This document shows, in pieces, positions 1 to 5,486 of a DNA stretch of 5,486 nt. How positions within the stretch are numbered: the stretch's first letter is position 1; every line of letters begins with the position of its first letter. The DNA is from Alphaproteobacteria bacterium (GTDB lineage Bacteria > Pseudomonadota > Alphaproteobacteria > Rickettsiales > JAFLCR01): assembly GCA_017302755.1 (NCBI GenBank), contig JAFLCR010000154.1:1-5486 (forward strand). The letters are read 5' to 3'. The notes beneath the pieces were generated by a model. The model was not told where the DNA came from. It made no database searches and saw only the letters and a program-made list of their open reading frames with translations. The position numbers were made by a program, and so were the translations under genes.

Positions 1-173
1 AGCGCCTCTTCGATCTTGTCGAGTTTCAGATTCGTCTGATTCAGTTTCGCGGTTTTAAGGCGCGTGGTGCCGGCGGTGATGGCCGCCCCGGCGATGAGGG
101 CGATGATGACCAGCACAATCGAGAGCTCGACCAGGGTGAAACCCGCAAGATTTCGTTTACGAATGGCTGTCAT
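1..173 (-). CDS. Type IV prepilin / pseudopilin, N-terminal part (truncated by window edge)
   Basis: This is a partial gene: 57 codons and two further bases are visible before the left edge. The protein starts MTAIRKRNLAG followed by FTLVELSIVLVIIALIAG, a textbook class III (type IV pilin) signal. It has a short basic leader (R5, K6, R7), a predicted cleavage site between G11 and F12, Glu at position +5 of the mature protein (E16), and then a hydrophobic helix of about 20 residues. After the helix the chain becomes polar (TRLKTAKLNQTNLKLDKIEE), as in the alpha-1 helix of pilins and pseudopilins. The inner-membrane prepilin peptidase would cleave and N-methylate it; that enzyme is encoded divergently 55 bp away. 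No other in-frame start lies upstream near it, and no good Shine-Dalgarno precedes the ATG. Major pilin, minor pilin and GspG/H-like pseudopilin cannot be told apart because the C-terminal domain is missing. Confidence 0.9.
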   Translation of the reverse strand, partial: MTAIRKRNLAGFTLVELSIVLVIIALIAGAAITAGTTRLKTAKLNQTNLKLDKIEEA

Positions 174-203
174 GGTTAGTCGGCTGTTACAGGCTTGAAT
201 TTC

Positions 204-235
204 ATGATACTCTGGAAAGGTTAAGGCATTGCCAA
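204..235 (-). promoter_or_regulatory. Weak candidate promoter for the prepilin gene in the divergent gap
   Basis: On the minus strand, TTGGCA (235-230, 5 of 6 matches to a sigma-70 -35 box) is followed by TATCAT (209-204, 5 of 6 matches to a -10 box). The 20-bp spacer is longer than the usual 16-18, which makes this doubtful. It would give a leader of about 25 nt before the ATG at 173. The 174-228 gap is the only place where promoters for the two divergent genes can lie without entering coding sequence. I saw no convincing plus-strand box pair in it. Confidence 0.25.
214..220 (+). promoter_or_regulatory. Ribosome binding site of the prepilin peptidase gene
   Basis: GGAAAGG lies 8 nt before the TTG at 229 and is the only clear purine-rich Shine-Dalgarno in front of any gene in the window. 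It decides the choice of the TTG start over the in-frame ATG at 274. There is an in-frame stop at 205-207, so no earlier start is possible. Confidence 0.65.
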
Positions 236-996
236 CGGAACTGGAAAATCTCTGGATTTCCCTCCCCTTGGCCATGATTATGGGGCTGATTTTCGGCAGT
301 TTCGCCACCGCGCTTTCGCATCGCCTGCCCAGGAGTGAATCCATCGCCACCGCGCATTCGCGTTGCCCGTCCTGCAAGACAGCGCTGGGCGTGCGCGATC
401 TGCTGCCCGTGTTTTCCTGGCTGATGAGCGCGGGCAAGTGCCGCCATTGCGGCGTCGCCGTTTCCTGGCGGTATCCGGCGATCGAACTGGCCATGGCGGC
501 AGCTTTCGCGCTGGTGACGTGGCGTTACGGGCTGGGCTGGAACGCGGCGCTTCTATGGGCGCTTGGGTTCGGGGTCATCGTGCTTTCCGTGGTTGATTTT
601 GAGCATTTTCTCATTCCCGATCAGGCTCAGCTCGGGCTGCTGGCATTGGGCCTGCTGTACCGCTGGCAGGGCGGAGGTTGGGAAGAGGCGGGCATCGGCG
701 CGGCGCTCGGTCTGGCGCTTGGCGCGGGGCTTCGCTGGGGCTACCGGTTCCTGAGGAAAAAAGAGGGGCTTGGCATGGGCGACGTCAAGTTTCTTGCCGT
801 GGCTGGGCTGTGGTTGCCGCTCATGGGGTGGGTGCCCTTTTTGTTGATCGGCGGGTTGCTGGGCGTTGGTACGGCGCTGTGGTGGCGCCGGAAGGGTTGG
901 GGCGCGGTGTTTCCATTCGGCCCCGCGCTCGCGGTTTCACTATGGATTGTGGTGGTTTTTCCCGAAGCCTCCCACTGGCAGTATTACCTTTCATAA
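229..996 (+). CDS. pilD: Prepilin peptidase / N-methyltransferase (A24 family, PilD/GspO type)
   Basis: This is a 255-residue polytopic inner-membrane enzyme that cleaves the leader of type IV prepilins and pseudopilins and methylates the new N-terminus. The order of motifs is complete. The family N-terminus FGSFATALSHRLP is at 22-34. The zinc-type cysteine pairs of the methylating domain are CPSC (C46, C49) and CRHC (C71, C74). The first catalytic aspartate is D123 in VVDFEHFLIPD, the second is D185 in GMGDVK, and the conserved PFGPALA is at 229-235. Seven or eight hydrophobic segments fit the family, and the length is normal for it (about 250-290). The start is a TTG with a good Shine-Dalgarno; the alternative ATG at codon 16 would cut into the first membrane helix. 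A divergent prepilin gene and a downstream secretin support its role. Whether it serves pili, type II secretion or both cannot be decided here, so the symbol is used generically. Confidence 0.95.
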   Translation: MPTELENLWISLPLAMIMGLIFGSFATALSHRLPRSESIATAHSRCPSCKTALGVRDLLPVFSWLMSAGKCRHCGVAVSWRYPAIELAMAAAFALVTWRYGLGWNAALLWALGFGVIVLSVVDFEHFLIPDQAQLGLLALGLLYRWQGGGWEEAGIGAALGLALGAGLRWGYRFLRKKEGLGMGDVKFLAVAGLWLPLMGWVPFLLIGGLLGVGTALWWRRKGWGAVFPFGPALAVSLWIVVVFPEASHWQYYLS

Positions 997-1049
997 CGAT
1001 TTTTTCAGGAATCAGTGTACTAAACCACAAGATATGCTAATACTATAAC
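997..1049 (+). promoter_or_regulatory. AT-rich gap with possible -10 element upstream of the secretin operon
   Basis: This 53-bp gap is 17/53 G+C (32%), much lower than the flanking genes. It contains a run of six T (1000-1005) and, near its end, GATATGCTAATACTATAAC, which offers several overlapping -10-like hexamers (TATGCT 1033-1038, TAATAC 1038-1043, TACTAT 1041-1046). I find no convincing -35 box at the right distance and no stem before the T run that would make it a terminator. A promoter here is plausible from composition and position, but read-through from the peptidase gene is equally possible. Confidence 0.3.
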
Positions 1050-2903
1050 ATGCGTCTACGCTATCTTGTGATTTTACAGGGGGTTTGTTGTTTTCTGGCC
1101 GCGTGCGCGGCCACGGGAACCATTTTTGACAAGAACAAACACGATCTGCAGGATCCCCGGCTGGGCCTGACCCGCGACGATTACCGCGACCTTTACAAGC
1201 CCACCCGCATCAGCTTGGCCGATAAGCCCTTCACCCCCAGCGAGCCGCCGATTCCCGAGGTATCGCAGATTCTTTCTGCCCCGCGCCCGCCGGGCACCGG
1301 CTCGCGGCAGCTGGTGACGCTCTCGGTCACTGAGGACGTGCCGCTCAAGGACGTGCTGGTGGAACTGGCCCGCCTTGCCAACGTGGACCTCGAGCTTGAT
1401 CCCAATATCAAAGGCGGCATCATCTTCTCAGCGCGCGACAAGAGTTTCGATGATGTGATCGAACGCATCACTCAAATTGCCAATTTGCGCTACAGCATCA
1501 AAAACGGCGTGCTGCGCGTGGAGCGCGATCTTCCTTATGTTACCAATTATAACGTGGACTTCCTGAACATCGACCGCAGCAGCAAAAGCAGCCTCAACGT
1601 CAATACTAATGTGCTTTCCTCGACCGGAGGCGCTGGAAGCAGCGGCAGCTCTTCCTCAACGGGTAGTGGCGCAACTACTTCTGGCAATTTCAACAGCGGC
1701 ACCACGACGGCGGTGGAGTCGAAATACGAAAGCGATCTCTGGAAATCCTTTGAAAGCGGCATGAAGAGCATTCTGGGCGAACCTTCCGCCATCCTGCTCA
1801 CCCAGGAAGCCAAGGAAGACGGCGAAGAGGCTGTTGCCACCGCCCGCCCCGCGGGCGGTGCCGAGGGGGCTGGTGACACCGGCGGCTCGGCGGCGCTGGG
1901 AAAGGACGGATTCTATGTGGTCAACAAGCAGGGCGGCCTGGTGACGGTTTCAGCCACCTCGCGCAAGCACAGGCAAGTGCAGGAATACATCGCCCGCCTG
2001 CGGGCTTCGGCGGCGGCGCAGGTGTTGATCGAGGCGAAGATTGTGGAGGTGACGTTGGCCGACCGCTATCGCAGCGGCATCCAGTGGAACACGCTGCCCT
2101 TCGCTCCGAACCTGAACGCGAAAGTGCAGCTGACCGGCACGGGGGCGGACATCACCTCTCCGCTCGCGAGCAGCTTTCCTACCAATCTGGTAGCGCTTTC
2201 GATCGGCCGCGGCGCGGATATCGGCATTGACGCGGTGGTCAACCTGCTTTCGGAATTCGGCACCTCGCGCACGCTCTCCAGCCCGCGCCTGCATGCCATC
2301 AACAACCAGCAGGCCGTGCTGACCTTCGCCCAGAACCAGGTCTATTTCGAGATCGAGGTGCAGCGCGAAACCAACACCACCACCACCACTAGCAGCGCGC
2401 CGCGCGATTTGCTGACCGTGGAAAGCAACATCAAGACCGTGCCGATTGGCATCATTCTTTCCATGCAACCTTCCATCAACACGGAAACCAACGAGGTGAC
2501 GCTCAGCGTCCGTCCGACACTGTCGCGCGTCACCGGCAGCAAGCCCGATCCGGCGGTGGCTTTCCTTGCCTCGCAGGTGGAGGGTGGATTGAGCGGCATC
2601 ACCAACGCCATTCCCGAGGTCGAGGTGCGTGAGATTGATTCCATCCTCAAGATTAGAAGCGGCGAGGTGATGGTGATCGGCGGGCTGATGGAGGAGCGCA
2701 ATGAGAGCGTCGATACTGGCGTGCCTTATCTCAGCACGATTCCCTATGTCGGCAACGCCTTCAAGAACAGGGAGCGCGAAACCAGCACCGTTGAAATGGT
2801 GATCCTGATCAAGGCGACCGTGCTGGCCGGTGGCGAGAAGGACGAGCACGATTCGCAGCTCTACCGTAACTTTACCGCCGATCCCCGGCCATTGGCTTTC
2901 TAA
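1050..2903 (+). CDS. mshL: Secretin lipoprotein, MshL-like (type IV pilus / type II secretion outer-membrane channel)
   Basis: This 617-residue protein should form the multimeric outer-membrane pore through which a pilus or secreted substrate passes. Residues 1-19 are a lipoprotein signal: MRLRY, a hydrophobic stretch, then lipobox L16-A17-A18-C19 with Ala at +2, which favours the outer membrane. A periplasmic STN-like domain covers about 87-160 (PLKDVLVELARLANVDLELD, then the NIKGG turn). The next domain (about 161-315) is interrupted by a Ser/Gly/Thr-rich stretch at 189-221 and an Ala/Gly-rich one at 258-283. The secretin barrel domain runs from about 322 to 592 and holds the family signature VMVIGGL (540-546) and GVPYLSTIPYVGNAF (557-571). 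The single STN domain and Ser-rich insert resemble MshL/PilN (MSHA or IVb pili) more than GspD, which has several N domains; the symbol is therefore moderately sure. The ATG is the first possible start (in-frame TAA at 1038) but has no Shine-Dalgarno. Confidence 0.9.
   Translation: MRLRYLVILQGVCCFLAACAATGTIFDKNKHDLQDPRLGLTRDDYRDLYKPTRISLADKPFTPSEPPIPEVSQILSAPRPPGTGSRQLVTLSVTEDVPLKDVLVELARLANVDLELDPNIKGGIIFSARDKSFDDVIERITQIANLRYSIKNGVLRVERDLPYVTNYNVDFLNIDRSSKSSLNVNTNVLSSTGGAGSSGSSSSTGSGATTSGNFNSGTTTAVESKYESDLWKSFESGMKSILGEPSAILLTQEAKEDGEEAVATARPAGGAEGAGDTGGSAALGKDGFYVVNKQGGLVTVSATSRKHRQVQEYIARLRASAAAQVLIEAKIVEVTLADRYRSGIQWNTLPFAPNLNAKVQLTGTGADITSPLASSFPTNLVALSIGRGADIGIDAVVNLLSEFGTSRTLSSPRLHAINNQQAVLTFAQNQVYFEIEVQRETNTTTTTSSAPRDLLTVESNIKTVPIGIILSMQPSINTETNEVTLSVRPTLSRVTGSKPDPAVAFLASQVEGGLSGITNAIPEVEVREIDSILKIRSGEVMVIGGLMEERNESVDTGVPYLSTIPYVGNAFKNRERETSTVEMVILIKATVLAGGEKDEHDSQLYRNFTADPRPLAF
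1838..1860. repeat. Perfect 10-bp GC-rich inverted repeat with 3-nt loop inside the secretin gene
   Basis: CACCGCCCGC (1838-1847), CCC, then GCGGGCGGTG (1851-1860) is an exact palindrome with a three-base loop. It encodes residues 263-271 (ATARPAGGA) within the low-complexity linker of the secretin. It would form a very stable RNA hairpin. No U-run follows, so it is not an intrinsic terminator. It may be only a by-product of GC-rich Ala/Gly codons. Confidence 0.6.
2376..2390 (+). repeat. Short ACC triplet repeat in the secretin gene
   Basis: Four ACC codons followed by ACT encode Thr443-Thr447, in a polar stretch (TNTTTTTSSAPRD) of the secretin barrel domain. In other secretins this part is a variable loop. 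The repeat could change length by slippage without breaking the frame, but it is short. Confidence 0.5.
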
Positions 2904-2904
2904 T

Positions 2905-3669
2905 ATGAAAGCGACATTCCGCTATATCCTGATCACCGCGGCGCGGGACCGGCTTTTCGTGCTGTTGGCCGCTGGGCTGATTGTGATCGCCAGCATTGCC
3001 TCGCTGCTGGGCGGGACGGCGATCACCGAGCCGCTGCCCATGGCGGTGTCGTTCTTCGGCGGCGCGGCTAGGTTGTGGCTGTCGCTCGGATTCATCGTGT
3101 TTATTTCCTTCCACGTCCGGCGGCTGTACGACACCCGGGAAATTGACCTTATGCTCACCAAGCCGCTGTCGCGCGCCGCGCTGATCGCCGCGTTTTACGC
3201 CGGGTTTCTGACGCTGGCGCTGCTGTTACTGCTGCCGGTCGCTTTCCTGATGGTGCTGCTCAAGGTGCCGTCTGTTCCCGGGTTCTTCTGGTGGATGCTG
3301 AGTTTGGCGCTTGAACTTGCTATCGTGGTGGCGCTGGCGACATCCACCGCCATCATCCTGCGCAGCGCCGTGGCAAGCGCGTTGGGCGCCTTTGGATTCT
3401 ATGTGTTGTCACGCATGGTCGGTTATTTCCTTGGCTCGGCGGATGCCATCCATCCCCGGCCGGAGGAATGGATCACGATGCTTGCCAAATACGGCCTCAA
3501 GATCCTGAGCACGGTGATGCCGAGGCTTGATTTTTTTGCACAGACCGAGTGGCTGGTCTATGGGTTGCAAGACTCGTCCGCGCCGCTTCACTTCGCGCTT
3601 CAGGCGGCCATCTACGCGCCGCTGCTTTACGCCGCGGCCGTATATGACACGCACCGCAAGCAGTTTTAA
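2905..3669 (+). CDS. ABC-2-like transport permease, integral membrane protein (no ATPase partner in view)
   Basis: This is a 254-residue inner-membrane protein with about six hydrophobic segments, near 17-38, 50-70, 92-120, 130-152, 155-176 and 227-247. The cytoplasmic loop between segments 2 and 3 reads RRLYDTREIDLMLTKPLSRA (72-91). This matches the typical ABC-2 permease loop with a Glu followed by a Leu-rich segment and 'KPxSR', so transport or membrane-protein export coupled to a separate ATPase is the best guess. No ATPase gene lies in the window. The chosen ATG sits 1 nt after the secretin stop codon. An in-frame GTG at 2830 would extend it by 25 residues and overlap the secretin by 74 nt, which I consider unlikely. 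No Shine-Dalgarno is visible, so reinitiation after the secretin is probable. The 3' end overlaps the next gene by 26 nt. The substrate is unknown. Confidence 0.75.
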   Translation: MKATFRYILITAARDRLFVLLAAGLIVIASIASLLGGTAITEPLPMAVSFFGGAARLWLSLGFIVFISFHVRRLYDTREIDLMLTKPLSRAALIAAFYAGFLTLALLLLLPVAFLMVLLKVPSVPGFFWWMLSLALELAIVVALATSTAIILRSAVASALGAFGFYVLSRMVGYFLGSADAIHPRPEEWITMLAKYGLKILSTVMPRLDFFAQTEWLVYGLQDSSAPLHFALQAAIYAPLLYAAAVYDTHRKQF

Positions 3670-4372
3670 GGCGCCGTTCGCCATCCGCCTGATGCTTCTG
3701 GCGCTGGTTGGGGCGCAGCTTGCGTTTTGGTCGCAGACCCACGAAATCCGCCCCAGGATGGTGATCGTCCCTCCGGCGCCCGATGCGCATACCGCTGGGG
3801 CGCTGGCGCTCGGTGACCGCCAGTTCTACTTCCGCTACAACGGCTTCCTGCTGCAGAATTTCGGCGACGGTTTCGGACGATCAACGCCGCTCAAGGATTA
3901 TGATTACGCGCGACTTGGCGCCTGGTTCAGGCTGATGGACACGTTGGATGCAACATCCAATTTCGTGCCGTTCCTGGCGACCTATTACTATTCACAGAGC
4001 CAGCATGCGCCGGATGTGCGTTATGTCGTCGATTATCTCTACGAGCATTCCCTGCACGACCCCAGCCGCAACTGGTGGTGGCTCGCGCAGGCGGTTTACC
4101 TGGCGCGGCATAAGCTGCAGGATAAGGAACTGGCGTTGGAGATAGCCAAGGTATTGTCCGATGCGCCGGGCAATGTGCCATTCTGGGCGCGGCAGATGCC
4201 AGCGTATATTCTGGAAAGCATGGGCGAGAAGCAGGCGGCATACGCGATCATGAAGGGCATTCTCGATCACTACGAGGACATTCCTCCTTCGGAATTCCGC
4301 TACATGAAATATTTCATCGAGGAAAGACTCGGCATGAAGGACGGCATGCCCGCGGCCGAAACCCCGCCGTGA
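3644..4372 (+). CDS. Membrane-anchored periplasmic protein of unknown function, TPR-like helical body
   Basis: The product has 242 residues. A short basic N-terminus (MTRTASSFKAPFAIR) precedes one hydrophobic segment at about 16-29 with no signal-peptidase site that I trust, so an N-terminal anchor with the rest in the periplasm is likely. The body is rich in Tyr, Trp and Phe and appears mainly alpha-helical. Residues 121-206 look like repeated helix pairs in the manner of TPR proteins (WWWLAQAVYLARHKL, 144-158; ELALEIAKVLSDAP, 162-175; ARQMPAYILESMGEKQAAYA, 182-201). A distinctive RNWWWLA motif lies at 142-148. I do not recognise a named family. The open frame extends upstream to 3527, but that stretch is a basic shadow of the permease gene. 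The ATG at 3644 was chosen because it gives a proper anchor; the ATG at 3692 would remove the positive residues. The gene overlaps the permease by 26 nt and the next gene by 4 nt, which suggests it works with them. Confidence 0.8.
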   Translation: MTRTASSFKAPFAIRLMLLALVGAQLAFWSQTHEIRPRMVIVPPAPDAHTAGALALGDRQFYFRYNGFLLQNFGDGFGRSTPLKDYDYARLGAWFRLMDTLDATSNFVPFLATYYYSQSQHAPDVRYVVDYLYEHSLHDPSRNWWWLAQAVYLARHKLQDKELALEIAKVLSDAPGNVPFWARQMPAYILESMGEKQAAYAIMKGILDHYEDIPPSEFRYMKYFIEERLGMKDGMPAAETPP

Positions 4373-5478
4373 CCTTTACCGCCATTCATCTGCTGCACGC
4401 GGCGCTGATCGGCGCGAACCTGCTGATCCTGGCCGAGCTTGGAAGCTCCGCGCATAGGAACCGGCTGGCCTGGGTGCCGATTCTATATTTCGCCGCTTTG
4501 AGTCTGGCGAGCGTCGCGGCTTTTTTCGATCCCGGGCAATACGGCCCGCGCATGCTGATGCGCTATACGGCCGAGGCGATCCTGCCCGCGCTTTCCTTTC
4601 TGCTCATGCTGCAGTTTTTGTGGCAGCGCGTGCCGCCATGGCCGTACTGGCTGATTCTCGCCCTGCCGTTGGTGGGTGGCGGCGGCACGCTTTACCTGGC
4701 CGCGTTCTATGAAGATGTGTGCTTTGAGGACACGTGCTGGCCGTCGCGTTATGCCTTTTATTTCTACCATATTTTCAGCGGCAGCCTGGTGCTGCTGCTC
4801 TTCGTGGCCATTCTCGGGCAGAAGCGGCGCGAGGCCAAGCCTGCCGAGCAGTACTGGCTGCTGATTGCCCTGGTCATGACCCATGTCATCCAACTCATTG
4901 CCCGCCTGGCAGTGGTGGACGGTATCCTGGTTCCGGAGAAAGAGGCGTTCATCCGCGTGATGCTGCGCGTCACTTTTGTTTACCTGGTGGCGACGTCGGT
5001 GTTCCGCGTATTCCATAAGGATACGCTGCCGCTGCACTTGCTTTACCATCCGGCGCCGCCCAAGCCCTCGCCCGAGGTTCTGGAGGCGGAGGCGGCGCTG
5101 GCGGCGCGCTTCACTGCGCTCATGGAGCAAGAGAAGAAATACCGGACGCACAGCTTCAGCCGCGCGGCTTGCGCCGGGGTGCTTGGGGTAAAGGAATACG
5201 TGCTCTCCCGGGCCATCAACGCCCGTCTCGGCACGGGATTTCACGAGCACCTGAACCGCTACCGGGTGGAGGAGGCGAAACAGCGCCTGCTGGCTGAGCC
5301 GGAGACGCCGATCACTGTCATCGCCTTCGAGGTCGGCTTTGCCAGTATCCCGTCGTTCAACCGGGTGTTTCGTGAGTTTTGCGGCTGCTCGCCGACCCAG
5401 TACCGAAGCAATGCTCTGGCCCAGGGAAGCGGCGGGAGCGCACTTCCTTCGCATACTCCGCCGCAGCCTGCGAAATAG
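4369..5478 (+). CDS. AraC-family transcriptional regulator with N-terminal seven-helix membrane domain
   Basis: This 369-residue protein starts at a GTG that shares GTGA with the stop codon of the preceding gene, a classic coupled overlap. Residues 1-213 contain about seven hydrophobic segments (near 5-23, 33-53, 64-84, 92-112, 129-149, 161-181, 195-213). The loop QKRREAK (151-157) is positive and should be cytoplasmic, which places the C-terminus inside and the loop with C118 and C123 (DVCFEDTCW) outside. A Pro-rich linker (228-234) and a charged helix (about 235-258) lead to the DNA-binding domain at about 262-346. That domain has two helix-turn-helix units: LGVKEYVLSRAINARLG (272-288) and ITVIAFEVGFASIPSFNRVF (315-334), closing with GCSPTQYR (339-346). 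It presumably senses a signal in or across the membrane and acts on nearby promoters; target and signal are unknown. The tail after 347 is Ser/Gly/Pro-rich and disordered. Confidence 0.9.
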   Translation: MTFTAIHLLHAALIGANLLILAELGSSAHRNRLAWVPILYFAALSLASVAAFFDPGQYGPRMLMRYTAEAILPALSFLLMLQFLWQRVPPWPYWLILALPLVGGGGTLYLAAFYEDVCFEDTCWPSRYAFYFYHIFSGSLVLLLFVAILGQKRREAKPAEQYWLLIALVMTHVIQLIARLAVVDGILVPEKEAFIRVMLRVTFVYLVATSVFRVFHKDTLPLHLLYHPAPPKPSPEVLEAEAALAARFTALMEQEKKYRTHSFSRAACAGVLGVKEYVLSRAINARLGTGFHEHLNRYRVEEAKQRLLAEPETPITVIAFEVGFASIPSFNRVFREFCGCSPTQYRSNALAQGSGGSALPSHTPPQPAK

Positions 5479-5486
5479 CCGGGGCG

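Noticed and set aside
999..1006. T run after the peptidase stop codon as an intrinsic terminator
   Set aside because: No GC-rich stem precedes the six T residues; the sequence just before them is the AT-rich end of the peptidase gene.
1614..1720. Ser/Gly/Thr-rich stretch as a frameshifted or inserted foreign segment
   Set aside because: The frame stays open on both sides with normal secretin sequence, and Ser-rich inserts at this place are typical for MshL-like secretins.
1950..2849. Open frame of 299 codons antisense to the secretin gene
   Set aside because: It lies fully inside a well-supported secretin domain, its product is rich in His, Arg, Gln and Gly without any recognisable motif, and such mirror frames are common in GC-rich genes.
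2830..2904. GTG start at 2830 that would lengthen the permease by 25 residues
   Set aside because: The extension reads MARRTSTIRSSTVTLPPIPG, which is the secretin C-terminus read in another frame. It has no Shine-Dalgarno, and the ATG at 2905 sits in the usual coupled position after the secretin stop codon.
3527..3643. Upstream extension of the anchored protein's frame, beginning beside a run of seven T (3531-3537) in the permease gene, which could suggest programmed slippage and a fused product
   Set aside because: The extension encodes a basic, Arg-rich chain typical of a shadow frame, and both proteins have complete and sensible ends on their own. Loss of one T would be needed; I see no downstream structure to support programmed slippage.
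4483..5454. Open frame of 323 codons antisense to the AraC-type regulator gene
   Set aside because: The sense strand has a clear membrane domain and AraC motifs. The antisense product is a low-information Arg/Gln/His-rich chain with no membrane segment or known motif.

Overview
The window looks like a chromosomal piece of a Gram-negative proteobacterium with a G+C content of roughly 60% (estimated by eye). An outer-membrane secretin, a class III prepilin signal and a type A24 prepilin peptidase all require a two-membrane cell. The style of the peptidase and of the membrane-bound AraC-type regulator suggests an alphaproteobacterium, but that is an impression and not a proven assignment.

Layout. 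Positions 1-173 (minus strand) hold the 5' end of a type IV pilin or pseudopilin gene that runs off the left edge. A 55-bp divergent gap follows. A prepilin peptidase gene (229-996, plus strand, TTG start, clear Shine-Dalgarno) comes next. After an AT-rich gap of 53 bp there is a very compact plus-strand block: an MshL-like secretin lipoprotein (1050-2903), an ABC-2-like membrane permease without a visible ATPase (2905-3669), a membrane-anchored periplasmic protein with a helical, TPR-like body (3644-4372), and an AraC-family regulator fused to about seven membrane helices (4369-5478). Within the block the spacings are +1, -26 and -4 nt, so it is almost certainly one transcript with translational coupling. 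The window ends 8 bp after the last stop codon, so neither a terminator nor further operon members can be seen.

How the genes may work together. The prepilin, the peptidase that matures it and the secretin that lets a pilus or pseudopilus cross the outer membrane form one recognisable functional set: a type IV pilus of the MSHA/IVb kind or a type II secretion relative. The assembly ATPase, platform protein and remaining pilins are not in the window. The three genes behind the secretin are not standard pilus genes. Their gapless arrangement suggests a conserved module in which a membrane-embedded transcription factor senses something at or outside the inner membrane, perhaps together with the permease and the anchored protein. 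This module is the least described part of the window. No RNA genes, mobile elements or CRISPR arrays were seen.
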